A DNA stretch of 64,000 nt from contig JACGCM010002784.1 of the NCBI GenBank assembly GCA_014058105.1, positions 2,790,001-2,854,000 of the forward strand, in the 5' to 3' direction. Under the pieces are notes generated by a model. The model did no database searches. It saw only the letters and a program-made list of their open reading frames with translations, and had not been told where the DNA came from. Position numbers and translations under genes: made by a program. The stretch is from Kingdonia uniflora. Lineage: Eukaryota > Streptophyta > Magnoliopsida > Ranunculales > Circaeasteraceae. Every line of letters begins with the position of its first letter. Position 1 is the stretch's first letter. This document shows, piece by piece, positions 1 to 11,647 of the stretch.

Positions 1-3000
1 TGCTCTTAGTTACTGATATGGTAGTTGATGACTTTGTTCAGATAGTTTTTGCTTTATTGCAATCATAGGCTTTGAACCTTAATTTTGGCAAAACATCAAT
101 CTCGTTGATTTCATAAATTCAGACCAAGAAGCCAAAGGGAGAGATGTGCAAAAGAAGCAGCGCCGTGCTAAGGTATTTTCTTAACCTTACTTTACAATTT
201 GCAAACTTTTTGCTTTAAAGTTGCAAGTACAACTGTTAAATATGTATAGTTCAATTCAGTATTTGCAAACATGAGGGGTTTATGTCGACGATTAACAAAA
301 ATCTCTAATCAATATTAGTTAAAGAAGTGCCATATTGTGAGGGTTGATGTCGGATGTTGGCTGTTCAGTTGATCACACCTTGCTACACTTGTTTAAGAGT
401 AATCCCCTCATTACTAAGATTCACTATTGACCCTCAAATCATTTTCGCTCATCTTGGTTAATTTGTACAATTTTTCATAACACTTTACTACTAAAAAATA
501 CTCCTACCTAGTTCAGTAAACTTCAAAAACTTGTAATAAGTAAAGATGTCGGAGGGTATTTAGGGTTATAACCTCATTACTGGGATTCACTATTGACCCT
601 CAAATCATTTTCGTCCATCTTGGTTGATTTGTACAATTTCTCATAACACTTTACTACCCCTGAAAAATACTCCTACCCAGTTCAGTAAACTTCAAAAACT
701 TGTAATAAGTAAATATGTTGGAGGGCATTCTTGGATAGATCATTTTCGTCTATCTTGACCATTTTCCTTACCCCTTTACTACCCCCTGAAAGATATACCC
801 TCTAGCCACCTCAGTTCAATGATTTATAATAAGTTAAATTATAGGAGAGTATTCTTGGATAGATCGTTCCCTCTATACTCACCCAAAAAAGCTGAGCCTC
901 TCTCTCTCTCTCTCTCTATACTTGCATTTCCCTCTGAAAATCCTTCAGCTCAAAGTTTGATATCGATTAAATTTTCTTCCATGCTAAAAGGCATCTTGGA
1001 GAACCATATATCTTAAGGACTTTTAGCTACAAACAAAATTCTTAAAAAAACCTACCATCAGACTTTGAATCGGAATGTTTTTAAAAATAATAATATTTCA
1101 ACTCAACTATTCCACTTCCCACATTTATTTGTAGATAAAACCCTCAATGTATACAAGATGGTACTGGGTCTTTTAAGCTTTTTCCAAGTTTCTTTTTTCA
1201 TTTGTTTGTCCATGGGCGTCAAATCTCATTCGGAGGGCTTTTGTTTCAGGAAGATCAAAATCAGGGGATTTCTTTCAATTTAAGTCATTACAGTCTACCT
1301 TGACACAAGCTATTGGTTCTTGGCTACGACTACAACTAAAGCTAATTTGGTCCTAAGTTTCACCATTTTAGTATTTTAGCTAAATTTCTCTTAAGTTCAA
1401 CATTTTAAAATAAATGCTTTTGTTTGCAGGTTTGATGATTTTTTGTAGAGATTTTTCAAGGGTATAATAGTTGGTTTTGATGGATTTCACATTGGCAAAG
1501 AATCTAGAGAAGAAGAAATGTGAAATTATTGGAAGTTTTATTAATGAAATCTTATCGAAGCAAATTGATACAAGAGAGTAAGTTAATCACTACTATCATT
1601 TCCCCCCATTATCTATTGTCTTTATGAAACTTTTAGAGTTGTTATGTTTGCATTTACTTATAGTGTTTGTTTTGTGCTATTCAGTTTGATTTCGTTGAGA
1701 TTAATTTGGAAAAATCCTCAATGGATTATGGATTGACCTCATGCTTCACTACCTATTCAACAGTGCAAATCTAAACTAGCATTATTTTCTGTTGTAAACA
1801 ACAGGCCTTTTGCCCTTTGTATTAGTACTTAAAATGGAACCCTTTTCATGTTTGCAGACCTTAATTTGGGCTGTAATCCCAAACCTAAAGGGTTGGACAA
1901 TGATGGATACAAAAAATTTCCTTTGATTCAACATTATTTTGCAATACCTTCCTTGACTATATCTTATTCTGCCACTATCGTCGCAAATTGTCGAATCCAT
2001 TAGGGTTGTGACAGAGATAGTATGGGCAATGGCTGCTTACAATCTGATGCTCTACATGCTGGCCAGTAATGTAAGTCTTTAATATGTTTTTTTATGTAAA
2101 TCTTACAACATCTGTTTGGGTTGATTTCAGTTTGGCTGCAGTGGCTGGGTTGCTTATTATCTCCTATTTTCTTGTGCTTTCAGTTTTAGCTAGAACAAAA
2201 TTTTCATCAATTTAATTATCTTTGCTTTAATAGGTCTTAGGAGCTTGTTGGTTCCACTAAATAATCGAGCAACAAGAAGCATGTTGGAGAATGATTTGTA
2301 GTCGTGAAAGCATATTTTGTAACAATTAATTCTTTGATTGCCGTAATATGAACAATCCCAGTAGGACCACCTCGTTCAACTAGAGCAGCATCTAAGTGTT
2401 TTGTCGTCCAAGTATCGGTTTATTTGTATTTGGTATATATGCAGATGATTTAGAGTTCTAGGTTACATCCTCCAAGTTTCTTAACAAGTACTTCTGCTAT
2501 CTTTGGTGGGATTTGAGAAACCTCTGGTAAAGATCATTGATTTCTAGAATTAACATTTCTAAGTTAATATAACAATAATGGTTTATGCATTTTTTTGACT
2601 AATACTTATTTTTGTGAAATAAGTTTTGCTATCGTGATTGCAATTCTTGGATTGGTTCCTTTTACTATACTAATTGGGAACATGCAAGTAAGTTTATCCA
2701 ACCTAAACTTATTGATTTCGCCCACCTTCGCAATTTGCAGATTTTATTGTTTGAATGGTGATGAATTTATTTATAATATGTGACATTCATCTTATAAACA
2801 TTTTATTTGTTATAAACAGAAATAACTACAATCTACGACTGTCCGATTAGAAAATTGGGGTATAAAGAGAACAACACTGAACAATGGAAGTGAAGATAAG
2901 ATCAATTTAAGTGGCTCACACAACCCCCACAGAGTGGATGAAGCACGTCTTCTTGAAGGCTTGCCAATTAGTTCTATGAGTAAGTCCAGTCCCCTGCTCT

Positions 3001-3755
3001 TTTCTTTTCTATTTTTGCCTAAGGCTAGCCAGTTTTATATAGGGACCCGTAACCCCAAGTTTCCAACCCCATGGGGTTTCGAACCCACGGGTACAATCAC
3101 CATTGGGCCTAGAGCCTAATCCCCTGCCCTTGATAAACAACTATGTAGTTTACATTACAATGTGGCATTTCTTAACAAATGAAAGAAAAACAGGTCCCAT
3201 GTTTTCATCAAAATGGATGAGCACATGCTAGATGCTATATTCGGGTCTTTTCTGGTGTTTGTAGGAGTGCGATGTTTAGCCATTCTCCACATTGTGTTTG
3301 CCGCCGTATTTGAACTTCTTGCACTTTTTCTCGAGCCTCCTCGCCCTTGGCAGCAGTTGCTCCCTACCCTTGTTATGGTGTTTTTCTTTTCTTTTTTTGC
3401 AAAGGCAAACTGGGGTTAGGCAACCCCCAGAACCAGCTAAGACTATGTTCATTGTAATCATTTCAAAGAATCGACATTGAACTTAACGATTGAGAGTTCC
3501 TTTATCCCCTAAAATCTAATTACAAAATTACTTTTGTCACCATACAGAATACCCATATTTTAACTTCTATAACTCATTGATTCATATCAACACTCTCATT
3601 ACAACATCAGCAAGACAATGAAGCTTAACATGATGTTGAAGGCACGCGTGCCCGACTACTAGTATAAACAGAAAGATTTCTAGTTTAGGTTTACCAAATA
3701 AGTTTCCTTTGATTTCCTACTTCTGTGGTACGAGGTTATGTGGCTACTTAACACA
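1..3755. other. Unassigned AT-rich region, no confident gene
   Basis: No frame is longer than about 70 codons and I recognise no protein family. A few short stretches look like exons, for example the open segment ending in a possible donor near 170, one near 1490-1580 followed by a taag-type donor, and one near 2890-2985. They do not join into a gene I can name. The region holds a tandem repeat (402-860), a CT run at about 899-917 and AT-rich filler. It could be decayed introns of a host gene or old transposon sequence. Confidence 0.5.
402..860. repeat. Tandem repeat, period about 166 bp, 2-3 copies
   Basis: Two near-identical copies begin near 402 and 568. Both carry the phrase 'ttcactattgaccctcaaat', followed by 'cattttcg', 'cataacactttactac' and 'cttcaaaaacttgtaataag'. 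A third, shorter and more diverged copy follows from about 735 to 860. No coding potential is seen. Confidence 0.75.
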
Positions 3756-3965
3756 AGTCCGGATTTGCCATCCCACCTTAACAGAGGGTTGTCACAACCC
3801 TCTCTCTCATTTGCTTAGATAATTAACAGAGTTAATAAATAAAATAACTTATTTAAATTCTAAAATATTTTATATAATCTCTCTTCCTCTCTCTCTCCTC
3901 TCTTCCATTCCTCTCTCTCTCTCCTCTTTCATTGAAAATGTCTCCTTTTTCTTGTTGTAAATTTA
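3756..3965 (+). repeat. Left terminal inverted repeat of MULE-1
   Basis: About 200 bp match the reverse complement of 9590-9827. The repeat starts agtccggatttgcc, has an AT-rich core around 'aaaatattttatataa', then a long CT-rich tract ending near 'ttgaaaatgtctc'. The same end occurs at 20112 and, inverted, at 52509. Confidence 0.85.
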
Positions 3966-4159
3966 CCTTTAACAAAACAAAGGATCTACAGCCAGAAGAG
4001 ATTGCAAGTAGAAAGTAAACGTAATTGCCACGAGACTTAGAAATACGCCCCAAGTTGTTTAAGTAAATTGTGCTTAGCGTAGTACTGCATGCATAATCCC
4101 CAAAATATAAGCAAACATCTACACTAAGTTGTAGCTCTTTCATACCATGCTCATCACCC

Positions 4160-4520
4160 ACCCTGACCTTCGCCGCCTTTTCTTTGTTCTACTCTTTAAC
4201 CGTTAGCATCTTGCTATCGTTGCCCTCCTTTGTCACATTCTGAGCATCCACCTCCTTTGTCACAGTTTCAGCATTTACCTCTTTATTTTTAACCATTTCC
4301 ACTCTTTCCTTTTCACCTCCACCCTTCTCATCATCAACACCAAAATCGCCATTCGCAGTTTTGGGGACACCTCTTTGAATGCTGGTGCAACACTTTCAAA
4401 AACAACATATGCTCCAGTCGCGGTGGCCATTATGAACACAGTGGAAAGCTTACTAGTTTCGACAATTTCTTCTTGTTTTGGATCTTTAACAAAGGTTGAA
4501 AAAACTAAACACATCACCCA
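4160..4520 (-). other. Open acidic/lysine-rich segment inside MULE-1, unrecognised
   Basis: Two overlapping minus-strand frames are open here. One (4517-4275) starts with a Met and reads through KDPKQEEIVETSKLSTV. Read in another frame, the downstream part is rich in Glu, Lys and Val, with the partly repeated phrases VTKEVDAQNVTKEGND. It lies between the TIR and the 3' exons of the transposase gene, where MULEs often carry acquired host sequence. I do not recognise the source. The stretch 4520-5040 next to it is AT-rich with no gene. Confidence 0.3.
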
Positions 4521-5044
4521 CTGATTTACAACAGGAAATCACATCACCCAGCAAGCATGCCTATGAATTGAAAAAATAAAAGCATGCCAGGACTTCATAA
4601 AAATGGATCATTATACATATCTAATAACATTTTAGGACTTCATAAAAATCAAGAGAACCTAAACAATTCAAAAAAATCAATGTTATTCAATCTTTATCGA
4701 AGTTAATCGCCACCATGATAATCGAAGTCTCCAACAATGCTGATCAAACATTTAAATCATAAAATCTAATACTAAAGGAAATCATAATTGAGAATGATAC
4801 TTGCTAGGCTTCAAATTCTAGCAAAACATAAATCTTTGAATCTTCTTGTATCTCCTCATCCCCTTATTAATTGGCTCCCAATGAAGATGAAATAATTAAT
4901 GAATCATGAGCATCAGGTAAAATCTAACTTTTTTCTGCAAATCTCTTAAACATATCCATCCGAGACCTATATAAAGTTGTATTAATTTGAATTATTCTCA
5001 CAATTTGAGGCATAAATTATAGAGTATTAAGAATTAACTCTTAC

Positions 5045-5394
5045 CTGTGATGATTGAGATTTGCCCATCATTGAGCTGATAGACACTGGAGCATTTGCTA
5101 AAAGCTATATGCAATTGGAGCCTATTTAAGTATAAAACAATCTAGACTAAGATAAATATTACAAAATTTAAAAAATCAACTCTTACCTGTGATGATTGAG
5201 AATCACTCAACATTGAAATTATGGACATAGTAGCATTTGCTAAAACCTGTAAGAAGATAAAGTCTATTAAAAGAAAAAAAAAATACAATATAGACTAATA
5301 CAAATATTACAAAATATTAAGAATCGACTGTTACCTGGGATGACTGGGATTCACCAAACTTTGAACTGATGGACCCAGTTGCATTTCCAAAAAC
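5045..5394 (-). repeat. Three tandem 60-nt exons of the FAR1-like gene
   Basis: Minus-strand exons at 5394-5335, 5246-5187 and 5104-5045 are each exactly 60 nt (20 codons), preceded by cag or tag and followed by gtaa. They encode versions of one peptide: VFGNATGSISSKFGESQSSQ, VLANATMSIISMLSDSQSSQ and LLANAPVSISSMMGKSQSSQ. The repeat unit with its intron is 142-148 bp. Because each exon is a multiple of three with symmetric phase, duplication keeps the frame. Confidence 0.8.
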
Positions 5395-6189
5395 CTGTAA
5401 GCAGTTAAAGCCTATTAAAAGTGTAAAATAATCAAACATAAAATGAATATGATACAATCTATTTAGTAGTAAAAGACAAAATAAAATAAATAAAAATGGT
5501 AAGAGTTCATTACTTGTAGATAAATATTTGTATAAGACCTTTGAAAGAATGGATTATAGCCTCTTGGTGTAGGAACATGATATGGTGCATACATTTTCTC
5601 CCTAGATTTCTACATAATAAAAGAATATAGGCTAAACAGAAAATACATGTCAAATTAGATAAAATGATGAAGTAGCGTCATCTTAATAAAAGTTTCTTAC
5701 TTGTGTTAAGTAGCCACTTGGGAAATGTGGGGCATAGCCTTGGACACTAGGTTGATGATTTGAGTCATATGGCATACATTGATGTCTAGGATAACCAAAA
5801 CCGCCAATTGATCCCGGTGGAGCACTCATATCAGGCCATGAGCGCATCACTTGATTTGGACCATTTATACCAGAGAATTGTCCGTTCAATAAATCGACGA
5901 AGCCCTTCTTGTATAAAAAGAATTAATCAATGTAGTTATATTCATAATCAAAAGATGCTTTATACAAAAAGAAAAAAAACTTTATCTAGAGTTCTAGATA
6001 GGTTGATAGGTATTAGATGTTCCACCAAGAACAAGATTCTCATGTATAGTGACTTCTTCATATTGGTTGTTTTAATCATTTCCTATATATTTGTAAATAA
6101 AATAATCGATATTAGAGTTAAAGTAATTAATGCAACAAATTTTAAAGTGAAGCTATATAAGTTTAATCTCAAACGAAAGCCAGGATTTA

Positions 6190-7040
6190 AACAGAAATGG
6201 TGCTATGAGGGTCCACGTTGTAATGGGGGTGGATTGAATTTTTTTCTACAACTCATACAAAGACCTCAAATTTATTAAATTTGGGAAGAATGTCTTCAAC
6301 GAGAACACGAGGAACTGGGGTGGAGAAAACTTTTTCACTTGAAGAGTAGCAAGCCAAGATAGCTAAAGTTAGAAAACTATTAGGTCCTATTGTTGATAAG
6401 CTACCAGCCTTGTGATTTGATGCTTTAATATAAAGATATCTAAGAACAAGGGCTTGGAATGCCAAGAAGGCATGTAAGATGGTGAAAGACAGCTTGAGAT
6501 GCAGGCTGGAAATCAAGTGATCAGATGTTGCATTGTTTGGATACTAATAATAATTTATGGAGCATTTTGGCCTCTTTTTTGTATGCTAAATGTGAACCTG
6601 TTGGAAGAGTACCATTGTGGAAGGATATTATATCATTATCAGCAAATATCAATGGTTCATTAATGCTTGCTGGAGATTTTATTACAGTTAGAAGCCAATC
6701 TGAAAGACTTGGGGGTAGGGCTGCTTCAACTGTTTCTATTAGAGAGTTTGAGGAGATGGCACAGGTCTCGGGGCTGATTCAAACATCCTTCACTGGTTCT
6801 TCTTATACTTGGTGTAATAACCATGTTGGACTCTCAAGAAATTGGGCTAGGCATGACATAGCTTTTCACAACCCAGATTTCAAAACTGGCCACAAGGTGT
6901 CTATGGCAACTATAACTTCTTTTGCATACAAATACGACAAAATTAGAACAGCTCTTAGAACCTGGAATATGCAAGGGTTTGGTAATGTGCAGCAGAACCT
7001 TCACAATCTCCAAGACCAAATTAGGGCTCTTATAGGATAG
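6190..7040 (+). mobile_element. LINE (non-LTR) endonuclease fragment in MULE-1 intron
   Basis: The plus-strand frame 6525-7040 reads as part of an AP-endonuclease-like LINE domain: MLAGDFITVRSQSERLGG, then FTGSSYTWCNNHVGLSRNW, then a segment like the linker after the endonuclease (TWNMQGFGNVQQNLHNLQDQ). The middle of the domain, after the ARHD motif, is missing. The 5' and 3' parts and the reverse transcriptase are absent. It lies opposite to the FAR1-like gene, in the intron between the exon at about 7102-7180 and the exon at 5701-5907. The same fragment sits in the same intron in every other copy in this window. Confidence 0.75.
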
Positions 7041-9589
7041 CATGTTAAGTGACTAAAACTTAACATTAAGTGATAAAACATTAAAAGATAAAACAACTGA
7101 CCTGAAGTTTGGTAAGTATTAGTAGTACCGAGACCAAGCGTATCATCTGGATTAATTTCTCCATGCTTGTTTTGCATCTCCTTATATTTTTTGATGAAAT
7201 TATTATACATACAATTTAACAAGTTCCATCATAAACAATAAAAAATAATTTACTTGTTTGCTTTTAAAAAGTTTTTTTCTAAGGCACATTCATCTCTAAA
7301 ACACCTTTAAGTCTTCCTTTCGGTTCTCCTTTGGTATTTTTCCTTTTTGGATTTCATAATGTTGCATCATCGTCAGAAGGAGGTTGTTCTTCATGATCAT
7401 CCAAATTTTGTGTACCGTCTCCTTCTTCAGAAATTGCAAAAGATGCCATCTTTGCTTCTACTTCCAGCGATATGGATCTAACTAGTGCAGATTGGCTCTC
7501 ACTACTTGCATACTTATTTACAATCCTCTGTGCGATATGTGATAATTCACTATATCGTGTTGAAGACGATAGATCTGTATCATCCATAATTGCTTCCCCA
7601 TACCCGTCAAGAATGACCTCTTTGATTACATGTTTGCTCCACCTTTTCAAGTAATACTGCGACGGTAAACTTGTAAATTATATTTCGTAGAACAACTTCA
7701 GTGCGTGAGAACAAAGAATTCGTTCAAATTCAATTTTTTTAAAACTGTATCGCACTGATTGATCTAAGGGAATGTATGTTAGTACACGAGTTCTTCCATG
7801 ATTATTCATTCTCCGAGTTTCATATGTGACTGATTCTTCATCTTCATTGATCATGGTCAATACTAGATTAAGAGTTTTTTATATCTCATCTTGGAAGTCG
7901 CAGAACACTTTCCTTGTATACTTCTTTGATGCTTCAATCTCAGCGACCCAATCTCATATAAGGATAGGCCTAGTTTGCCAAGTTGCATTTTCAGCTCTTC
8001 TCCATGCCTCTTTTCGATCGCTGATTGCATTATCGCATTGAATCACAAATTCAGCCAGAATAAGACTTAGAAATACATTTTCAAAAAGAAGTTAATACTC
8101 TCACATCTCTGGGTTGTCGTCATACCTATGCAAAAGTGAATACGTCCATACCCTGAAGCCCATTTTTCACGTAGCTTGCATATTTCTTTCAACCACTCAT
8201 CCTCTCTTAACTTGTATTTTTCAAGTAATGCATCCCATTTTGCTTCAAATTCTTCAACCGTCTCATTATCGTATTTGCATGCACCAAAATCGTGTCCGAA
8301 ATTAGAGAATTTACCGTAAATACTACCAAAATTTTTACGTGCATTTTGTCCGATGTGCCACAACCATTGGTGATGATGAGCATCTGGAAATGAAACTTTT
8401 ATGGCTTTAGCAATTGCCAAATCTTGATCAGTGAATATAGTTTTTGGATGCTTGCCTCTCATAGTTTCTAAGAAAGTGCTAAATAACCAGACTAACGATT
8501 CCGATGTTTCTTACTCAAATAAACCATACCCAAAAATTGTAGTTTGGCTATAACTATTGACTCCAACAAATGGCGCACAAATAATTTTGTAAGTATTTGT
8601 AATGTATGTGGTGTCAATGCCAGTGACATCACCAAACAATCCATAATCTCGCCTTGATTTTCCATCACAGAAAAAACATCTACTTATTTTGTTATCCACG
8701 TTAGTTTGAATAGAGTAGTAGAAGAACTTATTCACTTTTTTCTTGCGCTTAAAGTAATTTAGAAGACATTGTGCATCCCCCTTTTGAAGAAACTCAAACT
8801 TCCTTTTCCTAATTAAATTCTTACAATCTATTGGAATGAAATTGAGATTCTACGGTCCGCCGGCTTCCTTTGTCAGATAAGTACAAATTTATTTATTCTT
8901 CATACCAGCAGAGGTCATTGTATTGATGATTCCAACCTGAGATGGTTTTATGTAGCATTGAGACCTCATCAAATGCACACTAGATGCCGGAACTAAGTTA
9001 TGATCATTATGTGTTGCAATGAACTTAATCACTCCATACTTCCCATTGTCGGTGACTTTTATCTCAAGCATTGCTTCACATCCAAACCTTTGGTTATCTC
9101 GTCTTTTAATTGAAGTATTCTTTTTCTAATAGGAACCCTCACAACTACAACTAAATAATGCTCTTAATATTATAACACTTTTCTTACTTCTATTTGTTCT
9201 TCTCTTGCGCACACTAAACCCGATTCGTCTAGCATAAGAATTATAAAACTTAAATGCTTCTTCGAAACTTTCGAATATCATACCAATTCTTTGCTCTTGG
9301 TCATTATTAAATGCGGGTTGATAATTACCTTGTGAATCCAAATCGTCCCCCAATTCATCAAAATTATCTTCATCGAAACCAGAGTGTATTACTTCATCAT
9401 CTTAATCTAACTGTATTGCTCCATTCTTAGAATCCATTTGCTAAACAACATTACAATTATAGTTAGGTATGCGTTGAAAAATAACTAGACTTACATAATT
9501 CCCCACTTTTGTAAAGATCTTCATAATTTGAAAAATAACTAGAGTTACATTATTCGAATCCATTATGCCAATAAGGGAAATTTACCATT

Positions 9590-9827
9590 TGTAGCAAGAA
9601 AAAGGCGAGAGAGAGAGACATTTTCAATGAGAGAGGAGAGTGAGAGAGGAAGGGAGAAGAAGAGTTTTTGGTAGAAGAGAGGAGAGAGAGAGAGTAAGAG
9701 AGAGGTTATATAAAATATTTTAGAATTTAAATAAGTTATTTAATTTATTAACTCTGTTAACTATCGAAGCCAATGAGAGAGAGGGTTGTGACAACCCTCC
9801 GTTAAGGTGGGTTGGCAAATCTGGACT
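9590..9827 (-). repeat. Right terminal inverted repeat of MULE-1
   Basis: Reverse-complement partner of 3756-3965. It holds the GA-rich tract, the AT-rich core and the terminal 'ggcaaatctggact'. It lies just upstream of the decayed start of the FAR1-like gene, so it would also have been that gene's promoter region. Confidence 0.85.
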
Positions 9828-10722
9828 CAACAAAGAGAGGGAGAGTTAGGGCTAGGGCTTCTGACGTGATGGAGCTCTTGTTGATGTAAGAAGAAGAATA
9901 AGGGCTTGAGTACTCACAGTCGATTCGAGAAGATCTCCTACAAATTGTTTGTTTGGAAGAAGATGGAGAGACCCCCCACAAATGGGATCAAGAAGATCTC
10001 CCATAACTCAAAGAAGAAGAAGAAGATGGTGATGAGAAAGAAGAGTTTGATGAGCTTGATGTTTGGATTCAAGATCTCCTCAAACTCATTAATGATGATG
10101 GAGATGAGAAACTTGAAGAAGAGAAAGGACATCGCGCATGGGTTTCTGAAGTGATGGATCCTTTGTTGAAAGAAGGAGAAGAAGATGGATTTGAGTACTC
10201 ACAGACTCCCGAAGAATTTGTAGGAGAAGATCTGATCATGCGACTCGTGACGAACTTCAATGGCGAAGTTAAACAAGACCAAGATGAAGGAGAGATGTGT
10301 ATCATTGAGTTACGTAGATGGTTCGGCAAAGAGTTCCTTGCACTCTTAGCTTTCAAAGAAGTAGAAGAAAAGCTCAATATATTGACTCAAGATCTCTTTG
10401 ATTTGATCATTAATGTTAATGTTTATGAGAAACAACATGAAGAGAAGATACCCGAGTTAGATGGATCATGTATTGGAGTATTTGCTGAGCTGGAGGATGA
10501 GCTTTGCAAATGGTTCAAAGAAGGGTTCGACGATTCACAGCTGCAAAAAATCTTTAAAATAATATATTACGAAGATGAGAGAGGAAACGTGCTGAAATGG
10601 AAAATAAGATGATCTACGAACATATTTTAGTGTGTACTCCTCAACCAAATAACTTAAGCTTCTTCATGAGGAGTTCTTGGATGTAATCGTCATAGTTTTC
10701 TGTTAATTTCCATCATCAAGAA
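9828..10722 (+). other. Fragment between MULE-1 and Tat element A, with acidic ORF
   Basis: This non-TE-like stretch contains the ORF at 10151-10612. Two pieces are repeated inside it: 'gagtactcacag' followed by a 'gaaga' context at about 9908 and again at about 10194. Its 3' part (about 10660-10710, 'gaggagttcttggatgtaat') resembles a stretch on the far side of Tat element A (about 19790-19850). The original locus therefore probably had a duplicated tail before the insertion. Confidence 0.5.
10151..10612 (+). CDS. Hypothetical acidic protein, 153 aa
   Basis: This is an open plus-strand frame with Met at 10151 and stop at 10612. The same frame is open upstream to about 10008 without another Met, so the true product may be longer or the 5' end may be lost. 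The protein is acidic (MDPLLKEGEEDGFEYSQTPE at the start) with helix-forming segments such as LRRWFGKEFLALLAFKEVEE, and a basic end (GNVLKWKIR). No signal peptide, membrane segment or known domain is visible. It may be the C-terminal part of a host gene broken by the neighbouring elements. I cannot name it, and it could also be a chance ORF in duplicated GA-rich sequence. Confidence 0.4.
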   Translation: MMDPLLKEGEEDGFEYSQTPEEFVGEDLIMRLVTNFNGEVKQDQDEGEMCIIELRRWFGKEFLALLAFKEVEEKLNILTQDLFDLIINVNVYEKQHEEKIPELDGSCIGVFAELEDELCKWFKEGFDDSQLQKIFKIIYYEDERGNVLKWKIR

Positions 10723-11311
10723 TGTAATGGCCTAATTCCGTAAGCTCGAGATGGCTCGAAATTAGCTCTTACACCAATGTTTCTGTGACAAAAACTAATG
10801 TAAAACAAGAAATGACACAGGTGGATTAAAGTGGAAAACCTTTGAATAGGTAAAAATAATCACGACCTCGAGCTGAGGGTTTTAGTAATAGTAACTTTTA
10901 TTGCTTTAGACTGATATCTTATTACAAGTGATCTCTCAAACTAGAAATACTTGATCTTGTAAATAATAAATTTGGTGTTTGAAAATCTAGAAAATTTAGT
11001 TTTTTTAGTGATTTCTCGTATATTTTTTTGGGTCTCTGTCTCTTTCGGAACTTTTTCCTTATATAGGCCTTGCCCGCAGTTCATTATCGTGTTGAAGCAC
11101 GTTCTCTAAACAATGGGAGAAGTGGTGGTTGACTGAGTAACTGTTGAGATTGTGAGAGACAAGTGTCCTTGACTTGTTCATGCTTTTCTTTTGTGCTCGA
11201 TCCACGTTCTTCATCAGTTCGTGGTGTAGGTGCTAATGCTAGCTGTTCATGTCATGTGTAGAATGCGTGAGTCTAATATGGAGGTAGTTCGAATTGGGAT
11301 AGGTCCCTACA
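10723..11311 (-). repeat. 3' LTR of Tat element A
   Basis: Runs tgtaatggcc to ccctaca on the plus strand, 589 bp. It matches 19070-19669 and, inverted, 52952-53552. A second subfamily version lies at 31398-31969. Confidence 0.85.
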
Positions 11312-11323
11312 ATCGCCCCCTCG
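11312..11323 (-). promoter_or_regulatory. Polypurine tract of Tat element A
   Basis: The minus strand reads cgagggggcgat immediately before the 3' LTR. The equivalent in element C is a gtgaggggg tract at 31970-31984. This fixes the orientation of both elements. Confidence 0.65.
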
Positions 11324-11574
11324 TAACTGAAGTCATGAGTGGCTTTGGTTGAGAAAGAATTTGTAGATTTGTGGTGTTAGAAGTTAAAAAGAAATGAGGT
11401 ATTTAATGGTGATTGGACTGGAATGGAAATGGGCATTTATTTTATATGGTAGAATGTATCTGCATTGAATGATGATTGGAAGTATTGATGTACGCGACGC
11501 TTGGGGTTGTGAAAGTGGCTCTGTTTTGAATGATGACTATCTTGAAAACATACCTGCGCATTAAATACGAGGGT

Positions 11575-11582
11575 TATATAAA
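11575..11582 (+). promoter_or_regulatory. TATA box candidate for the antisense gene
   Basis: TATATAAA lies about 70 bp before the ATG-containing frame at 11648, in plus orientation (opposite to the retrotransposon). Element C has TATATAAA at the same relative place (32203-32210), with similar flanks ('agggttatataaa' with 'gagtac' or 'tagtac' after it). Conservation in two diverged copies suggests that it is used. Confidence 0.5.
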
Positions 11583-11647
11583 TAGTACATGTATCGTAGA
11601 ATCTGGCAAAGTACGTTGTTGTTTGAAAAATCTTTTGTAATCTTTGA

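Larger units (their letters stand above)
5045..9437 (-). pseudogene. FAR1/FHY3-like MULE transposase gene, decayed
   Basis: The minus-strand start ATG is at 9437. Domains in order are: a FAR1 DNA-binding domain (about 9290-9190; GMIFESFEEAFKFYNSYARR, then GFSVRKRR); a MULE-type DDE domain (about 8680-8380; FGDVTGIDTTYITNTY, then TIFTDQDLAIAKAI, then the LWHIGQN motif); and a SWIM region (about 7780-7690) whose first Cys pair is lost (RYSFKK where relatives have RCSCKK). Spliced 3' exons can be read at about 7102-7180, 5701-5907, 5514-5609 and three 60-nt exons at 5335-5394, 5187-5246 and 5045-5104, all with AG/GT borders. There are many stops, including one about 12 codons after the start. 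Families of this kind regulate far-red light responses or act as transposases. The TIRs argue for a transposase here. Confidence 0.8.
3756..9827 (-). mobile_element. MULE-1: FAR1-type Mutator-like element with long TIRs
   Basis: The two ends are long inverted repeats, starting agtccggatttgcc on the left and ending with its near-complement on the right. Between them, on the minus strand, lies a decayed gene with a FAR1 DNA-binding domain, a MULE transposase domain and a SWIM region. This is the layout of Jittery/FAR1-like MULEs. The flanks ttaacacaa and tcaacaaag match at only 6 of 9 positions, so a 9-bp target duplication is possible but weak. A LINE fragment is embedded at about 6190-7040. 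The element has in-frame stops and cannot encode an intact transposase. Confidence 0.8.

Noticed and set aside
3005..3125. SINE or tRNA-like segment on the minus strand (box-A-like ggcccaatgg and box-B-like ggttcgaaacc)
   Set aside because: Both motifs fit the consensus, but they are only 14 bp apart, much closer than in tRNAs or tRNA-derived SINEs, and no tail or target duplication is clear.
5808..6278. 156-codon plus-strand ORF
   Set aside because: It runs over the reverse strand of a FAR1-like exon and intron, has no motif, and similar frames recur only because the sequence is repeated.
5045..9437. Functional FAR1/FHY3 light-signalling gene
   Set aside because: Multiple stops, a damaged SWIM motif and flanking TIRs show that it is a decayed transposon gene.
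3747..9836. Target-site duplication of MULE-1
   Set aside because: The best 9-bp pair (ttaacacaa and tcaacaaag) matches at 6 of 9 positions, too weak to call as a feature.
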